From NCBI GenBank assembly GCA_944386745.1, contig CALXCG010000005.1, positions 1 to 54,329 of the forward strand: DNA of 54,329 bases, given 5' to 3'. Shown piece after piece: positions 17,600 to 29,017 of this stretch; positions within the stretch are counted from its first letter, which is position 1; each line of letters begins with the position of its first letter. Made by a program: the position numbers and the translations under genes. The notes beneath the pieces are model-generated. The model did no database searches, had not been told where the DNA came from, and was given only the letters and a program-made list of their open reading frames with translations. The DNA is from an uncultured Clostridia bacterium (lineage in GTDB: Bacteria; Bacillota; Clostridia; TANB77; CAG-508).

Positions 17600-18814
17600 C
17601 TACTCTTCCTTTTTAAATTTTACCAAGTCATCCACATCAATCTTAGTTGCTCTTGTAACTGAATTATATCCATATTTATTTTTTAATTGATCTATTACTT
17701 TATCTAGTTTTTCTTGTTTTTCATTTTTATTTTCATTAAATAGCGAAATTTGCTCATCTTTTTTATCTGTTAAATTGTCAACTCTAACTCCCACAAGCCT
17801 TATTTCTTGTCCTTTATGATACATTTCGAGTAATAATTCTTTTGCAGTTGTATAGATCTGTTTTGTTGTATCTGTTGCTTCAGGTAGCTTTTTTTGATGT
17901 GATGTATCTTCAAAATTTTTGGTTCTTAATTGAACATTTACTGTATTTGCATATAGTTTTTCTTTTCTTAGCCTATATGCAACCTGTTCTGATATTGTTA
18001 AGACAATTTCTTCTAATTTATCTATATCTGAAATATTTTTAGGTAAAGTTACTGAATTTCCTATGCATTTAGGTTTTTCTGGCAAATATTTTACTTCTGA
18101 ATTGTCTATTCCATTTGCATATTCCCACATTAAAGTTCCATGTTTTCCGAATTTCTTTTCCAATTTTGCTTTGTCTGTTTTTGCCAAATCTCCTATTGTT
18201 TTTATTTGCATGTTATATAGTTTTGGCACTGTTTTCTTTCCTAACATGAATAGTTCTGATACTGGTAATGTCCACATTTTTTCTGGTATTTCTTCTTTCC
18301 ACAATGTGTGGACTCTATCTGGTTTTGTAAAGTCTGATGCCATTTTTGCAAGTAGCTTGTTGTTTGCAACTCCTACATTTACTGTAAATCCTAGTTCTTC
18401 TTTGACTCTTCTATTTATTTCATATCCTTTATTTAGTAATGTATCATTTCTTAAATAGTTTGTCATGTCTAAGAAACATTCGTCTATACTAAATCTTTCT
18501 ATTTTGTCTGTATATTCAAGTAGTAATTGATATAACTGGTTTGAATATTTGCGGTATATTGGAAAGTTTGATGGAAATATTTTAAGGTTTGGACATTTAA
18601 TTCTTGCTTGATATATTGTGTCTGCTGTTTTTACTCCACATTCTTTTGCTTTCATACTTTTTGCTAAAACTATTCCTGACCTTTTGCTTTCGTCTCCTCC
18701 GATTATTGCAGGTATCTGCCTTATATCTATTTTGCTTCCTTGTTTTAGCATTTCTACTGCTGTCCAACTTAAGAATGCATTGTTTACATCTACATGCAAT
18801 ATTTGTTTTTCCAT
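17600..18814 (-). CDS. Y-family DNA polymerase (DinB/UmuC-like)
   Basis: 404 residues when started at ATG 18814. The upstream GTG in the same frame is part of the RBS (AAGGTG, 6 nt before this ATG). Palm motifs LHVDVNNAFLSW (5-16) and SIDECFLDM (about 104-112) contain the metal-binding Asp and Asp-Glu of error-prone translesion polymerases. The thumb has helix-hairpin-helix-like segments (about 180-200), and the little-finger domain follows, ending near KYGYNSVTRATKID. No LexA-type operator was recognised upstream. It is shorter than E. coli UmuC and closer to Pol IV-like clostridial proteins. Confidence 0.9.
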   Translation of the reverse strand: MEKQILHVDVNNAFLSWTAVEMLKQGSKIDIRQIPAIIGGDESKRSGIVLAKSMKAKECGVKTADTIYQARIKCPNLKIFPSNFPIYRKYSNQLYQLLLEYTDKIERFSIDECFLDMTNYLRNDTLLNKGYEINRRVKEELGFTVNVGVANNKLLAKMASDFTKPDRVHTLWKEEIPEKMWTLPVSELFMLGKKTVPKLYNMQIKTIGDLAKTDKAKLEKKFGKHGTLMWEYANGIDNSEVKYLPEKPKCIGNSVTLPKNISDIDKLEEIVLTISEQVAYRLRKEKLYANTVNVQLRTKNFEDTSHQKKLPEATDTTKQIYTTAKELLLEMYHKGQEIRLVGVRVDNLTDKKDEQISLFNENKNEKQEKLDKVIDQLKNKYGYNSVTRATKIDVDDLVKFKKEE

Positions 18815-18910
18815 AACTTTCACCTTCTTTCCAGTCTATTATATTATTTTACATTTGCTTGCAGATTAATTATAGAATGTTTGTTTGTGTTTGTCAATGT
18901 TATTTTACAA

Positions 18911-18965
18911 GGTCCGTCCCTAAATCCCTAAAAAGAGGGATTTAGAGCTCCGTCCCCTAATCCCT
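18911..18965. repeat. GGGACGG-family dispersed repeat, copy 2
   Basis: Two CCGTCCC blocks flanking a TAAATCCCT...AGGGATTTA hairpin. It overlaps the 3' end of gdpP: the last codons (Arg-Asp-stop) read through AGGGATTAG of the repeat. Confidence 0.8.
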
Positions 18966-20984
18966 CTCTGAGAAATATTCATTTATTCTGTTTATTAATT
19001 CTTGTTTTGTTTCCTCGATTGTCATTCCTTCTACTTGTGCTCCAGCAAGTGTTATGTGGCCTCCACCACCTAGCTTTTCTAATATAATTTGTACATTGAT
19101 GTCTCCTATTGAACGTCCACTTATACATACTTTGTCTCCTAGGTTTCCTATTACAAATGATGCTGTAATATCACTTATTGTTAATAATTCATCTGCTGCT
19201 TTTGCACAAATTAAACTTACATCTTTTGTCTTTTTATCATATACTGATATTGCTATTGTGTCATTTACTATTTCTGCTTTTTTTACTACATCTGCTATTT
19301 TATTAAAGCTTTTTAAGTCACTTTGGAACCATTTTTTTACTCTTATTATATCTACTCCACATCTACGTAAATATGCTGCTGCTTCAAATGTTCTGACTCC
19401 TGTTTTAAATGTAAAGTTTTTGGTATCCATCATTATTCCTGCATATAGGCTTTCTGCTTCTCTTTCTCTTAAGTCTACTTTTACATCTACATATTGCAAT
19501 AATTCTGTTACTAATTCCGCAGTTGATGATGCATATACTTCTTGGAATATTAATGTTGCTTTTTCTATATAGTCTGTACTTCTTCTATGATGGTCAATTA
19601 CTACTATTTTTTCTGTTTTGTCTAATAATTCCGGGGCTTCTACATAGTTTTCTTTGTTTGTGTCTACAATGACTAACAATGTTTCTTCATTTATATTTTC
19701 TATTGCTACTTCTTTATTTATCATTATGTCTTCATATTCACTATCTTTTTCAATTGATTTCAAGAAATTTTCTATTTGTGTGACATTCTTATCATATACG
19801 ATATATGCATCTTTGTTCAATGATTTTGCTAGTCTATATATTCCCATACAAGACCCTATTGCATCCATATCTGGGTTTGTATGTCCAATTACCATTACTT
19901 TTTGTGAATTTTGTATTAAGTTTTCTAAAGCATGTGCAACTACTCTTGCTTTTACTTTTGTTCTTTTTTCTACTTCTTGTGCTCTTCCTCCAAAGAATTT
20001 GTATATCTCATTCTCGCGGATTACTGCTTGATCTCCTCCTCTTCCTAATACTATGTCCATTGCAGTTTGTGCTGATTTATATTTTTCTTTGTCTGTTGAG
20101 CCTTCATTTGACACTGCTATACTTAATGTAAATTGTGTTTTATCATTTATATTTATTTCTTTTATTTTATCTAATATACTAAATTTGTCTTCTTTTACTT
20201 TTTCTAAATATCTTTGCTCAAAGAAATATACATATCTATCTTTTTCTATTTTTAACAATACTCCATTTGTTTCATTTGTCCATTCATATATGCATTTATC
20301 TATTTCTGCTGTTGCTTGTGGTTTTTCTTCGCTTTCAAGTCTTTGTATTGCTTCTTCATAGTTGTCTATCATTATTATTGCTATACATGATTTTGAGTCT
20401 TTGTATTCTTTTTGTAATTTGATATTTTCTGAGTCATCTATGAAGTATAAAATTATCATATATTCTTTTTTAGATTTTTTTTCTTTATTTTTGTTTTTAT
20501 TATATTTTACATATTTTGCAATTACTTTATAGTCTTTTTCACCTATCCTTACTTGCTTAACAATTTCTTTTTTACTATCTTTCTCTGTATCTTTTTGTAT
20601 TGCATCTTTTATATCAAGACTTATATCATCTATATATGTGTTTATATCTATGTTTGCAAATTCGGTTGTAAATTTTGAACTTTTCCATATTACATTTCCG
20701 TCATTTTCCATGATTATTAATGGGAATGGTGAATTTATTAAACTTGTTTTTGCTGCTGTGTCTACTGTTAATGTTAGGTCTTGCAAAGTTTCTGATAATT
20801 CACTTTTCCTTTTTTGGTCTGTATAATATGTATATGCTAATAGTAATAAATATCCAATTACTGCATAGATTGTCATTGATGGCACTTGCCAACAAATAAC
20901 TATTAGTAAAATAAATATTAATACTAAATATATTTTTGTTCTAGATGTTATAGTGTCTAGAACCTTTCTATTTGTATTTTGCAT
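18957..20984 (-). CDS. gdpP: Cyclic-di-AMP phosphodiesterase GdpP
   Basis: 675 residues in standard GdpP order: two transmembrane helices (about 18-55), a PAS-like domain (about 75-165), a degenerate GGDEF domain (about 195-320), then DHH-DHHA1. Catalytic motifs are GHTNPDMDAIG (367-377) and VIDHHRRSTD (462-471); the C-terminal LGGGGH belongs to DHHA1. It hydrolyses c-di-AMP and so influences potassium/osmolyte control and cell-wall stress. Promoter: TTGACA, 17 bp, TAAAAT (minus strand, 21042-21014). gdpP normally precedes rplI-dnaB; here rpoBC lies between, and gdpP has its own promoter. Confidence 0.95.
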   Translation of the reverse strand: MQNTNRKVLDTITSRTKIYLVLIFILLIVICWQVPSMTIYAVIGYLLLLAYTYYTDQKRKSELSETLQDLTLTVDTAAKTSLINSPFPLIIMENDGNVIWKSSKFTTEFANIDINTYIDDISLDIKDAIQKDTEKDSKKEIVKQVRIGEKDYKVIAKYVKYNKNKNKEKKSKKEYMIILYFIDDSENIKLQKEYKDSKSCIAIIMIDNYEEAIQRLESEEKPQATAEIDKCIYEWTNETNGVLLKIEKDRYVYFFEQRYLEKVKEDKFSILDKIKEININDKTQFTLSIAVSNEGSTDKEKYKSAQTAMDIVLGRGGDQAVIRENEIYKFFGGRAQEVEKRTKVKARVVAHALENLIQNSQKVMVIGHTNPDMDAIGSCMGIYRLAKSLNKDAYIVYDKNVTQIENFLKSIEKDSEYEDIMINKEVAIENINEETLLVIVDTNKENYVEAPELLDKTEKIVVIDHHRRSTDYIEKATLIFQEVYASSTAELVTELLQYVDVKVDLREREAESLYAGIMMDTKNFTFKTGVRTFEAAAYLRRCGVDIIRVKKWFQSDLKSFNKIADVVKKAEIVNDTIAISVYDKKTKDVSLICAKAADELLTISDITASFVIGNLGDKVCISGRSIGDINVQIILEKLGGGGHITLAGAQVEGMTIEETKQELINRINEYFSERD

Positions 20985-21013
20985 ATATTTTCTCCTTTTA
21001 TCTACTCTTATCT

Positions 21014-21042
21014 ATTTTACTAGGGTTTATGCTTTTTGTCAA
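21014..21042 (-). promoter_or_regulatory. Promoter of gdpP
   Basis: Minus strand TTGACA (21042-21037), 17-bp spacer, TAAAAT (21019-21014), about 30 bp before the gdpP start. Confidence 0.7.
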
Positions 21043-21112
21043 GGATTTTGGTTCGGTTTCCATAAACTCTATTGTTGTACAATGTTATATTTTCACACTT
21101 TCTATAATGCGA

Positions 21113-21154
21113 AAAAGTAGTAAATTAGCGTTACTTAAGCTATTTACTACTTTT
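21113..21154. terminator. Terminator between rpoC and gdpP
   Basis: A 16-bp stem AAAAGTAGTAAAT(T)AGC / GCTATTTACTACTTTT with a single bulge and a 9-nt loop, followed by T residues on the minus strand. Confidence 0.7.
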
Positions 21155-21181
21155 AATTTCTATTTTTTAATGTTTTTTTCT

Positions 21182-21238
21182 AGGTCCACCCCTAAATCCC
21201 TGCTTTTAGGGATTTTTAGGACCGTCCCCTAAATCCCC
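21182..21238. repeat. GGGACGG-family dispersed repeat, copy 3, inside the rpoC 3' end
   Basis: The repeat continues into the rpoC reading frame and encodes the last residues [10 protein letters not shown] and the stop codon. The core is the AAATCCCTGCTTTTAGGGATTT hairpin, flanked by GGTCC-type ends. Confidence 0.85.
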
Positions 21239-24200
21239 GTTTTCTTCAGGTTCTGTTTTCTCAGTTTTTTCTGTGCTTATATGAATATTTTGATATTTTG
21301 CCATACCTGTACCTGCAGGAATTAGTTTTCCTATGATAACATTTTCTTTTAGTCCTACTAAGTCATCAACTTTTCCTTTAACTGCTGCATCTGTTAGAAC
21401 TCTTGTTGTTTCTTGGAATGATGCTGCTGATAGGAAGCTATCTGTTGCAAGTGATGCTTTTGTGATTCCTAGTAATACTCGTTTTCCTGTTGCAGGACGT
21501 TTTCCTTCTGCTATTGCTTCATTGTTTTTGTCTTCAAATTCATACATATCTATTAATGAACCTGGGAACATATCTGTATCTCCATTATCTTCAACTCTAA
21601 CTTTCTTAAGCATTTGTCTACCAATAACTTCAATGTGTTTGTCATTAATATCAACACCTTGGTTTCTATATACTTTTTGTACTTCTGAAATTAGGTATTC
21701 ATATACTCCTTCTGGTCCTTTGATTGCTAAGATTTCGCTTGGGTTTATTGAACCTTCAATTAGTGGCTGTCCAGCTTCTACCATGTCTCCATCTTTTACT
21801 TTCATCTTAGATCCAAATGGTATTGTGTATGATTTTGAATTGTCTTTGCTTGTAACTATTACTTCTTTTTTCTTCTTAGTTTCTTTAATCTTTACTTTAC
21901 CATCAATTTCTGTTATTATAGCTAATCCCTTTGGTTTTCTAGCTTCGAATAGCTCTTCAACCCTTGGAAGACCTTGTGTGATATCTGCTACACCTGCAAC
22001 ACCACCAGAGTGGATAGTTCTCATTGTTAACTGTGTACCAGGCTCTCCAATTGATTGTGCAGCAATTATTCCTATTGCTTCTCCTATTGATACTAAGTCT
22101 CTTCTTGCTAATCCCATTCCATAACATTTTTGACATACACCATGTTTTGAATGACATCCAAGTACAGAACGTACTTTTAGTTTTTCTATTCCAGCTGCTA
22201 CTATTTCTTCTGCTATTTTTTCTGTAATCATTGTACTTGTGTCAACTATTAATTCTTTAGTTTCTGGATTGTATACATCTTCAACAACGTATCTTCCAAC
22301 TAGTCTTTCTTCCATTTTTTCGATTATTTGTTGTCCGTCTTTAATGTCATATACTATAATTCCTTCATCTGTTCCACAATCATGTTCTCTAACTATGATA
22401 TCTTGTGAAACGTCAACTAATCTTCTTGTTAAGTATCCAGAGTCTGCTGTTCTTAACGCTGTATCTGAAAGTCCTTTTCTAGCACCATGTGCTGAAATGA
22501 AGTACTCTAATGCGTCTAATCCTTCTGCAAATGATGATTTGATTGGAATTTCTACTGCTTTACCAGTTGTACTTGCCATAAGTCCACGCATACCTGCAAT
22601 TTGTCTTAACTGGCTCATATTTCCTCTGGCTCCTGATTTAACCATCATATATATTGGGTTTAAGTCATCAAAGTTTTCTTCCATTGCATTACTTACTTTA
22701 TTTGTTGTGTCTTCCCAAACATTGATTACTGCATTGTATCTTTCATCATTAGTAATAAGTCCTCTTGCATATTGTTTTCTAATATGCTCTACTTTTTCGT
22801 CTGCTTCTTTTAATAATTCTTTTTTAGCATCTGGTACTTTAACATCATCCATTGAGAATGTTATACCTGCTAATGTTGAATATTTAAATCCTAGCTCTTT
22901 TATATAATCTATTACTTCTGCAGATTCTGTAAGTCCATGTGTTCTTATTACTCTTTCAATTATTTGTCCCATTGATTTTTTCATAACTGGAAAATCTATT
23001 TCATATTGGAATGGATCTTTTTCTCTATCTATGAATCCTAAATCTTGTGGTATTCCTTGATTGAATATGATTCTTCCAACACTTGTTTCTATTTTCTTTG
23101 TTTTCATTTCTCCATCTATTTCTTTTGAAACTCTAACAAAGATTTTTGCATGTATTCCTACATCATTATTTGCAAATGCCATTAATGCTTCTTCTGGATC
23201 TTTGAAGTATTTTCCTTCACCTTTTTCTCCATCTAATGTCATTGTTAAATAATAACTTCCTAAAATCATGTCTAGTCTAGGTGTTGCAACTGGTTTACCA
23301 TCTTGTGGTTTAAGTAAGTTATTTGTTGATAACATTAAATATCTTGATTCTGCTTGTGCTTCTGGTGATAATGGTAAATGTACAGCCATTTGGTCACCGT
23401 CGAAGTCGGCGTTGAATGCTTCACAAACTAATGGGTGAAGTTTAATTGCTCTACCTTCAACTAATACTGGTTCGAAACTTTGAATACCTAGTCTGTGTAG
23501 TGTAGGAGCACGGTTTAACATTACTGGATGGTCTTTTATAACATCTTCTAATATTCCCCATACTTCTGGTCTTAATCTTTCTACCATTCTTTTAGCATTT
23601 TTAATGTTTTGAGCAATTCCTCTTCCTACTAATTCTCTCATTACAAATGGTTTGAATAATTCAACTGCCATTTCTTTTGGAAGTCCACATTGATATATTT
23701 TTAGTTCAGGTCCTACTACGATAACTGAACGTCCTGAATAGTCAACACGTTTTCCAAGTAAGTTTTGACGGAAACGTCCTTGTTTTCCTTTTAATAAATC
23801 TGATAGAGATTTTAAAGGTCTGTTTCCTGCTCCTGTTACTGGTCTTCCTCTTCTTCCATTGTCTATTAGGGCATCTACTGATTCTTGTAACATACGTTTT
23901 TCGTTTCTTACAATTATTTCTGGTGCTCCTAATTCTAATAGTCTTTTTAATCTGTTATTTCTGTTTATAACTCTTCTATATAAGTCATTTAGGTCTGATG
24001 TTGCAAATCTACCACCATCTAATTGTACCATTGGTCTTAATTCTGGTGGAATAACTGGTACAACTTGCATAATCATCCATTCAGGTCTATTTCCTGAAAT
24101 TCTAAATGCTTCTACTGTATCTAATCTTTTTACAAGTTTACTCTTTTTTTGTTCACTTGCTGTTTCTAATTCTTTTCTAATTTCAGCAGATAATTTGTCT

Positions 24201-24754
24201 AAGTCTATTTCTTGTAATAATTCTCTTAGAGCTTCTGCTCCCATTTTTGCTTTAAATGAACCCTTACCATATTGTTCTTCAACTTCATGGTATTCTTTTT
24301 CATTTAAAACTTGGCATTTTTCAAGGTTTGTTGAACCTTTGTCTATAACAACATAAGAAGCAAAATATATAATTCTCTCTAAGTTTCTTGGTGAAATATC
24401 AAGCATTAAGGCAATTCTGCTTGGTATACCTTTAAAATACCAAATATGTGCTACTGGTGCTGCAAGTTCAATATGTCCCATTCTTTCACGTCTTACTTTT
24501 GATTTTGTTACTTCAACACCACATCTGTCACATACTATACCTTTATATCTTACTCTCTTATATTTACCACAGTGACATTCCCAGTCTTTTGTTGGTCCAA
24601 ATATTCTTTCACAGAACAAACCATCTTTTTCTGGTTTTAGTGTTCTATAATTTATAGTCTCTGGTTTTTTAACTTCACCTTTTGACCACTCTCTTACTTT
24701 TTCATCTGATGCGATACCTATTTTTAACTTATTAAAAATATCTAATTCGTCCAC
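21206..24754 (-). CDS. rpoC: RNA polymerase beta' subunit
   Basis: About 1182 residues from a GTG start at 24754 with RBS AAAGGGGG about 7 nt upstream. The frame is open to an ATG at 24802, but those 16 codons are made of the inverted repeat at 24770-24899 and lack their own RBS. Recognised: N-terminal zinc ribbon ([20 protein letters not shown]), the active-site Mg motif [12 protein letters not shown], the second zinc site (C...[13 protein letters not shown]), trigger loop/bridge regions and the C-terminal [18 protein letters not shown]-like region (here [18 protein letters not shown]). The last ten residues come from a dispersed repeat rather than a conserved beta' tail. Confidence 0.98.
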   Translation of the reverse strand: MDELDIFNKLKIGIASDEKVREWSKGEVKKPETINYRTLKPEKDGLFCERIFGPTKDWECHCGKYKRVRYKGIVCDRCGVEVTKSKVRRERMGHIELAAPVAHIWYFKGIPSRIALMLDISPRNLERIIYFASYVVIDKGSTNLEKCQVLNEKEYHEVEEQYGKGSFKAKMGAEALRELLQEIDLDKLSAEIRKELETASEQKKSKLVKRLDTVEAFRISGNRPEWMIMQVVPVIPPELRPMVQLDGGRFATSDLNDLYRRVINRNNRLKRLLELGAPEIIVRNEKRMLQESVDALIDNGRRGRPVTGAGNRPLKSLSDLLKGKQGRFRQNLLGKRVDYSGRSVIVVGPELKIYQCGLPKEMAVELFKPFVMRELVGRGIAQNIKNAKRMVERLRPEVWGILEDVIKDHPVMLNRAPTLHRLGIQSFEPVLVEGRAIKLHPLVCEAFNADFDGDQMAVHLPLSPEAQAESRYLMLSTNNLLKPQDGKPVATPRLDMILGSYYLTMTLDGEKGEGKYFKDPEEALMAFANNDVGIHAKIFVRVSKEIDGEMKTKKIETSVGRIIFNQGIPQDLGFIDREKDPFQYEIDFPVMKKSMGQIIERVIRTHGLTESAEVIDYIKELGFKYSTLAGITFSMDDVKVPDAKKELLKEADEKVEHIRKQYARGLITNDERYNAVINVWEDTTNKVSNAMEENFDDLNPIYMMVKSGARGNMSQLRQIAGMRGLMASTTGKAVEIPIKSSFAEGLDALEYFISAHGARKGLSDTALRTADSGYLTRRLVDVSQDIIVREHDCGTDEGIIVYDIKDGQQIIEKMEERLVGRYVVEDVYNPETKELIVDTSTMITEKIAEEIVAAGIEKLKVRSVLGCHSKHGVCQKCYGMGLARRDLVSIGEAIGIIAAQSIGEPGTQLTMRTIHSGGVAGVADITQGLPRVEELFEARKPKGLAIITEIDGKVKIKETKKKKEVIVTSKDNSKSYTIPFGSKMKVKDGDMVEAGQPLIEGSINPSEILAIKGPEGVYEYLISEVQKVYRNQGVDINDKHIEVIGRQMLKKVRVEDNGDTDMFPGSLIDMYEFEDKNNEAIAEGKRPATGKRVLLGITKASLATDSFLSAASFQETTRVLTDAAVKGKVDDLVGLKENVIIGKLIPAGTGMAKYQNIHISTEKTEKTEPEENGDLGDGPKNP

Positions 24755-24769
24755 TATCTTTCCCCCTTT

Positions 24770-24899
24770 AGGGACATGCCAAATTGAGCAATTTTTGCTC
24801 AAAAGGGACAGACCCTATTTATTTTAAATTACTTGGACACTTTTACACTCATATAGAGTGTCCCTTTTGAGCAAAAATTGCTCAATTTGGCGTGTCCCT
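24770..24899. repeat. REPIN-like inverted element in the rpoB-rpoC gap
   Basis: Two 41-bp arms (24770-24810 and 24859-24899) are inverted copies with one mismatch. Each arm is itself a hairpin (TTGAGCAA-TTT-TTGCTCAA) flanked by GGGACATGCC and GGGACA. The 48-bp centre has a further short hairpin (GGACACT...AGTGTCC). Two REP-like hairpins in opposite orientation form the arrangement known as a REPIN. The left end overlaps the region just upstream of the rpoC start codon. Confidence 0.75.
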
Positions 24900-24907
24900 G
24901 ATTGGGT

Positions 24908-24982
24908 AATTTCAAAACAGGTTAAGAGGGCTAGCCACCGCTCTTGCAATTCCCTCAGGTCGCCTCTTTCCTTTTTGAAATT
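24908..24982 (-). promoter_or_regulatory. Structured RNA element directly after rpoB
   Basis: On the minus strand AATTTCAAAA (from the rpoB stop codon) pairs with TTTTGAAATT at the far end. Inside it AAGAGG pairs with CCTCTT, enclosing a GC-rich apical part (GACCTGAGGG...GCGGTGGCTAGC). The element is far richer in G+C than its surroundings. There is no T-run, so it is more likely an RNA-processing or regulatory structure than a terminator. Function unknown. Confidence 0.5.
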
Positions 24983-27900
24983 TATTCAATTATATCATTC
25001 TCATCATCAAGATTATCATTAGCTAAATCATTACCATAAAGCAACTCATCATCCTCATCGCCTATCTCTTCAAACAAATCATCACTATCATCATCCAAAG
25101 AATTATCCTCATCATCTTCTAGTAAAATATCATCAGAAGTCTCTTCTCCGTATCCATCTAAATCTCCGTCATCAATAGCTTCTTCCTCAGTCAAAACTGG
25201 TTTCTCTTTTTCTGGATCATATTCAATACCTTCATCAATATTTTCTTTTAATTCTAGTTCTTGATTATCTTCAGAATATAGACGAACATCTAATCCTAGA
25301 GATTGAAGTTCTTTTACTAAAACTTTGAAGCTTTCTGGAACTCCTGGTTCTGGTACGTTTTCACCTTTAACGATAGCTTCATAAGTTTTAACTCTTCCTA
25401 CAACGTCGTCAGATTTTACAGTTAGCATTTCTTGTAGTGTGTATGCTGCGCCATAAGCCTCTAATGCCCAAACTTCCATCTCTCCAAAACGTTGTCCACC
25501 AAATTGAGCTTTACCTCCAAGTGGTTGTTGAGTAACTAATGAGTATGGTCCTGTTGAACGAGCATGGATTTTATCATCTACTAAGTGATGTAGTTTCAAC
25601 ATGTACATTACTCCAACTGTGATTGGACTTGCAAATGGTTCTCCTGTTCTACCATCATATAAAGTTGTTTTTCCATCTTCGCTCATTCCTGCTTGTGCTA
25701 GTAATTCTCTAACATCTTGTTCTGTTGCACCATCAAATACTGGTGTTGATACATGCCATCCTAATGCTTTTGCAGCTCCTCCTAAGTGAACTTCTAAAAC
25801 TTGACCTAAGTTCATACGAGATGGAACTCCAAGTGGGTTTAATAGGATGTCTATTGGTGTACCGTCTGGCATAAATGGCATATCTTCTTCTGGTAATACT
25901 CTTGAGATAACACCTTTGTTACCATGACGTCCTGCCATTTTATCTCCAACTGAGATTTTTCTTTTTGTTGCAATATAACATCTAATTATTTGATTTACTC
26001 CAGGTCCTAATTCATCAGAATTATCTCTTGTGAAGATTTTAACATCTACGATTGTTCCTGCTTCTCCATGTGGTACTCTAAGTGAAGTATCTCTTACTTC
26101 TCTTGCTTTTTCACCAAAGATAGCTCTTAACAATCTTTCTTCAGCTGTTAGTTCTGTTTCTCCTTTTGGAGTAACTTTACCAACTAAGATGTCTCCTGGT
26201 CTAACTTCTGCACCAATTCTTATAATTCCGTTTTCATCTAGGTCTTTTAATGAGTCATCTCCAACATTTGGGATATCTCTTGTGATTTCTTCTGCTCCTA
26301 GTTTTGTATCACGACATTCACAGTCATATTCTTCAATATGAATTGATGTAAATACATCTTCTTTAACTAGTCTTTCATTTAATAATATAGCGTCCTCGTA
26401 GTTGTATCCTTCCCATGTTGAGAAAGCTACTAATACGTTTTTACCAAGTGCCATTTCTCCGTTTTTTGTTGATGGACCATCTGCTATCGCGTCACCTTTT
26501 TTAACTATTTCACCTTTTTTAACTATTGGTTTTTGGTTTATACATGTTCCACCATTTGTTCTTTTGAACTTACGAAGTTTATGTACAACTGTTTTTCCAT
26601 TGTTATATTTAACAGTGATTGCGTCTCCTGTTACTTTTTCAATCACTCCATCATCTTCTGCTAATACTAAGATTCCAGAGTCCTTTGCTGCTCTGTATTC
26701 AATTCCTGTTCCAACTATTGGGCTTTCAGTAATCATTAAAGGTACTGCTTGACGTTGCATGTTTGCACCCATCAATGCTCTTTTTGCGTCGTCATGCTCT
26801 AAGAATGGAATCATTGCTGCTGCAATAGAAACTAATTGTTTTGGTGATACGTCAACATATTGAACTTTGTCGCTATCAACTTCTATTACTTCGTTTTTGA
26901 AACGAACTCTAATTCTTTTATTTACAAATTTTCCATCTTTGTCAACTGGCTCTGCTGCTTGAGCTATTATATAGTTATCTTCTACATCTGCACTCATATA
27001 TTCAACTATGTCAGTTAATTTATGTGTTTCTGGATCTACTTTTCTATATGGTGTTTCTATAAATCCATATTCATTTATTTGTGCAAATGATGAAAGTGCT
27101 GATATAAGCCCAATGTTTGGTCCTTCTGGTGATTCTATTGGACATAGTCTACCATAGTGTGTATAGTGAACGTCACGAACCTCAAATCCTGCTCTTTCTC
27201 TTGTTAATCCTCCAGGTCCTAATGCTGATATTCTTCTTTTATGTGTTAATTCTGAAAGTGGGTTTGTTTGGTCCATGAATTGTGATAATTGTGAACTTCC
27301 AAAGAATTCACGAATTGCTGATGTTATTGGTTTTGTGTTTATTAATGTTTGTGGTGTTACAACATCTAAGTCTTGGATTGTCATTCTTTCACGAACAACT
27401 CTTTCAAGTCTTGTTAAACCAATTCTGAATTGGTTTTGTAGTAATTCTCCAACACATCTAATTCTACGGTTTGCTAAGTGGTCAATATCATCTGCTTTTC
27501 CTAATCCATGTGAAAGGTTTAGTAAATAGTTGATTGATGCAATCATATCTTCTGTTGTGATATGTTTTGGTACTAATTCATCATATCTTTCTTCAATTGT
27601 TTTTACTAAATCTTTTTCGTCAGTGTTGTCAATAATATTTTTTAATACATTGTAATTTACGTTTTCTTTGAAATGTAATTTGCTTAAATCAACTGTTGGT
27701 AATACTGCATGAATATTACATGTAGCATTTCCTATGATTCTTACTTTTCTTTCTCCTACCATGATGTCTACACTATTAATTCCTGCATTTTGAATGTTTT
27801 CTGCTACTTCTTCAGAAATCATTTCTCCTGCACTAACAAAAACTTCTCCAGTTTCTGAATCTACTATATCTTCAGCTGCTATTTTTTCTTTAATTCTTCC

Positions 27901-28749
27901 TGCAAGTCCTAGTTTTTGGTTGAATTTATAACGTCCAACTTTTGCTAAGTCATAACGTCTGTTGTCATAGAATAATCCATTAAATAAGTTTCTTGCTGCA
28001 TCTGCTGTTGGAAGTTCTCCTGGTCTTAATTTTTTGTAGATTTCGATTAATGCTTCATCTTGATCTTTGATTGTATCTTTGTTAATTGTTGCTTTTAACA
28101 TTTCTTCATCACCAAATAGTTCTAATATTTGGCTGTCTGATACAACTCCAATTGCTCTTAAAAGTGTAGTTACTGGAACTTTTCTTGTTCTATCAACACG
28201 AACCCAGAAAATATCATTTCCGTCTGTTTCGTATTCAAGCCATGCTCCTCTTAGTGGCATTACTGTTGATGTGTATGTTTTCTTTCCTGTTTTTGTGTCA
28301 AATATTTCGTCATAGTAACATCCTGGTGAACGTACTAACTGGCTTACTACAACTCTTTCAGCTCCATTAATTACAAATGTTCCACTATCTGTCATTAGTG
28401 GGAAATCTCCTAAATAGATTTCTTGTTCTTTGATTTCTCCTGTTTCACGGTTGATTAGTCTTACTTTTACGTGTAGTCTTGTTGAATATGTAGCGTCTCT
28501 TTCTTTTGCTTCTTCAACTGTGTATTTAGTTTTGTCCTCCATGTAATAGTCGAAAAATTCTAGAACTAAATTTCCTGAATAGTCTTCGATTGGTGAAATG
28601 TCTTTTAATACTTCTCCTAGTCCTTCTTCTACGAACCAGTCATATGAGTCTCTTTGTACTTTGATTAGGTTTGGCATTTCGATGTAATCTCCGACTTTCG
28701 CAAAGTCTTTACGTGATGCTTTCTCGTAGTTTACTTCTTTGATTTTCAA
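24982..28749 (-). CDS. rpoB: RNA polymerase beta subunit
   Basis: 1255 residues, start codon TTG at 28749 with RBS AAGGAGTG. Typical beta-subunit landmarks: [31 protein letters not shown] (rifampicin region, seen as [13 protein letters not shown] and [11 protein letters not shown]), [26 protein letters not shown] and [18 protein letters not shown]. The rifampicin pocket looks wild-type ([18 protein letters not shown], with H and S retained). The last about 70 residues form a very acidic Asp/Glu-rich tail with no conserved counterpart that I know. rplJ-rplL, the usual upstream genes, are absent; dnaB is upstream instead. Confidence 0.98.
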   Translation of the reverse strand: MKIKEVNYEKASRKDFAKVGDYIEMPNLIKVQRDSYDWFVEEGLGEVLKDISPIEDYSGNLVLEFFDYYMEDKTKYTVEEAKERDATYSTRLHVKVRLINRETGEIKEQEIYLGDFPLMTDSGTFVINGAERVVVSQLVRSPGCYYDEIFDTKTGKKTYTSTVMPLRGAWLEYETDGNDIFWVRVDRTRKVPVTTLLRAIGVVSDSQILELFGDEEMLKATINKDTIKDQDEALIEIYKKLRPGELPTADAARNLFNGLFYDNRRYDLAKVGRYKFNQKLGLAGRIKEKIAAEDIVDSETGEVFVSAGEMISEEVAENIQNAGINSVDIMVGERKVRIIGNATCNIHAVLPTVDLSKLHFKENVNYNVLKNIIDNTDEKDLVKTIEERYDELVPKHITTEDMIASINYLLNLSHGLGKADDIDHLANRRIRCVGELLQNQFRIGLTRLERVVRERMTIQDLDVVTPQTLINTKPITSAIREFFGSSQLSQFMDQTNPLSELTHKRRISALGPGGLTRERAGFEVRDVHYTHYGRLCPIESPEGPNIGLISALSSFAQINEYGFIETPYRKVDPETHKLTDIVEYMSADVEDNYIIAQAAEPVDKDGKFVNKRIRVRFKNEVIEVDSDKVQYVDVSPKQLVSIAAAMIPFLEHDDAKRALMGANMQRQAVPLMITESPIVGTGIEYRAAKDSGILVLAEDDGVIEKVTGDAITVKYNNGKTVVHKLRKFKRTNGGTCINQKPIVKKGEIVKKGDAIADGPSTKNGEMALGKNVLVAFSTWEGYNYEDAILLNERLVKEDVFTSIHIEEYDCECRDTKLGAEEITRDIPNVGDDSLKDLDENGIIRIGAEVRPGDILVGKVTPKGETELTAEERLLRAIFGEKAREVRDTSLRVPHGEAGTIVDVKIFTRDNSDELGPGVNQIIRCYIATKRKISVGDKMAGRHGNKGVISRVLPEEDMPFMPDGTPIDILLNPLGVPSRMNLGQVLEVHLGGAAKALGWHVSTPVFDGATEQDVRELLAQAGMSEDGKTTLYDGRTGEPFASPITVGVMYMLKLHHLVDDKIHARSTGPYSLVTQQPLGGKAQFGGQRFGEMEVWALEAYGAAYTLQEMLTVKSDDVVGRVKTYEAIVKGENVPEPGVPESFKVLVKELQSLGLDVRLYSEDNQELELKENIDEGIEYDPEKEKPVLTEEEAIDDGDLDGYGEETSDDILLEDDEDNSLDDDSDDLFEEIGDEDDELLYGNDLANDNLDDENDIIE

Positions 28750-28761
28750 AAAAAATCACTC

Positions 28762-28857
28762 CTTAAAAAAATATTAAGCAGATAAAATTTATTTGATTAA
28801 AAGAAGTCCTTCTTAAATTCAATTTGCTTGTCTAAGTTTTTAATTTGTCTGCTTTTA
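28762..28857 (-). promoter_or_regulatory. Attenuator-like structure in the rpoB leader
   Basis: In the about 230-nt rpoB leader, AAGCAGACAAATT (28854-28842) can pair with AATTTTATCTGCTT (28789-28776), enclosing an AAGAA-TTCTT hairpin. A T7 run follows just before the rpoB RBS. This is the geometry of an intrinsic terminator or leader attenuator. It could adjust rpoBC expression in the absence of the L10 autoregulation site. Confidence 0.5.
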
Positions 28858-28987
28858 CAAATTAAAATTCCTTAGGGCTCGTTGGATTTAATTCCTCTTC
28901 TTTTAAATTTAAACTATTTTGATTTGTTTTTTAAATTTTTTGATTTAAATTTTTTCTTCTGATAACGGCAACAAAATTGCTTTTTAT

Positions 28988-29017
28988 ATAATACCATATT
29001 TTTCTTACGGCTGTCAA
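28988..29017 (-). promoter_or_regulatory. rpoBC promoter
   Basis: Minus strand TTGACA (29017-29012), 18-bp spacer, TATTAT (28993-28988); transcription start expected near 28981. This is a strong consensus promoter between dnaB and rpoB, so rpoBC need not depend on rplI-dnaB transcription. Confidence 0.75.

Noticed and set aside
24755-24802. N-terminal extension of rpoC (16 codons to ATG 24802)
   Set aside because: The codons derive from the inverted repeat element. A strong RBS lies directly before the GTG at 24754, which begins the conserved beta' N-terminus.
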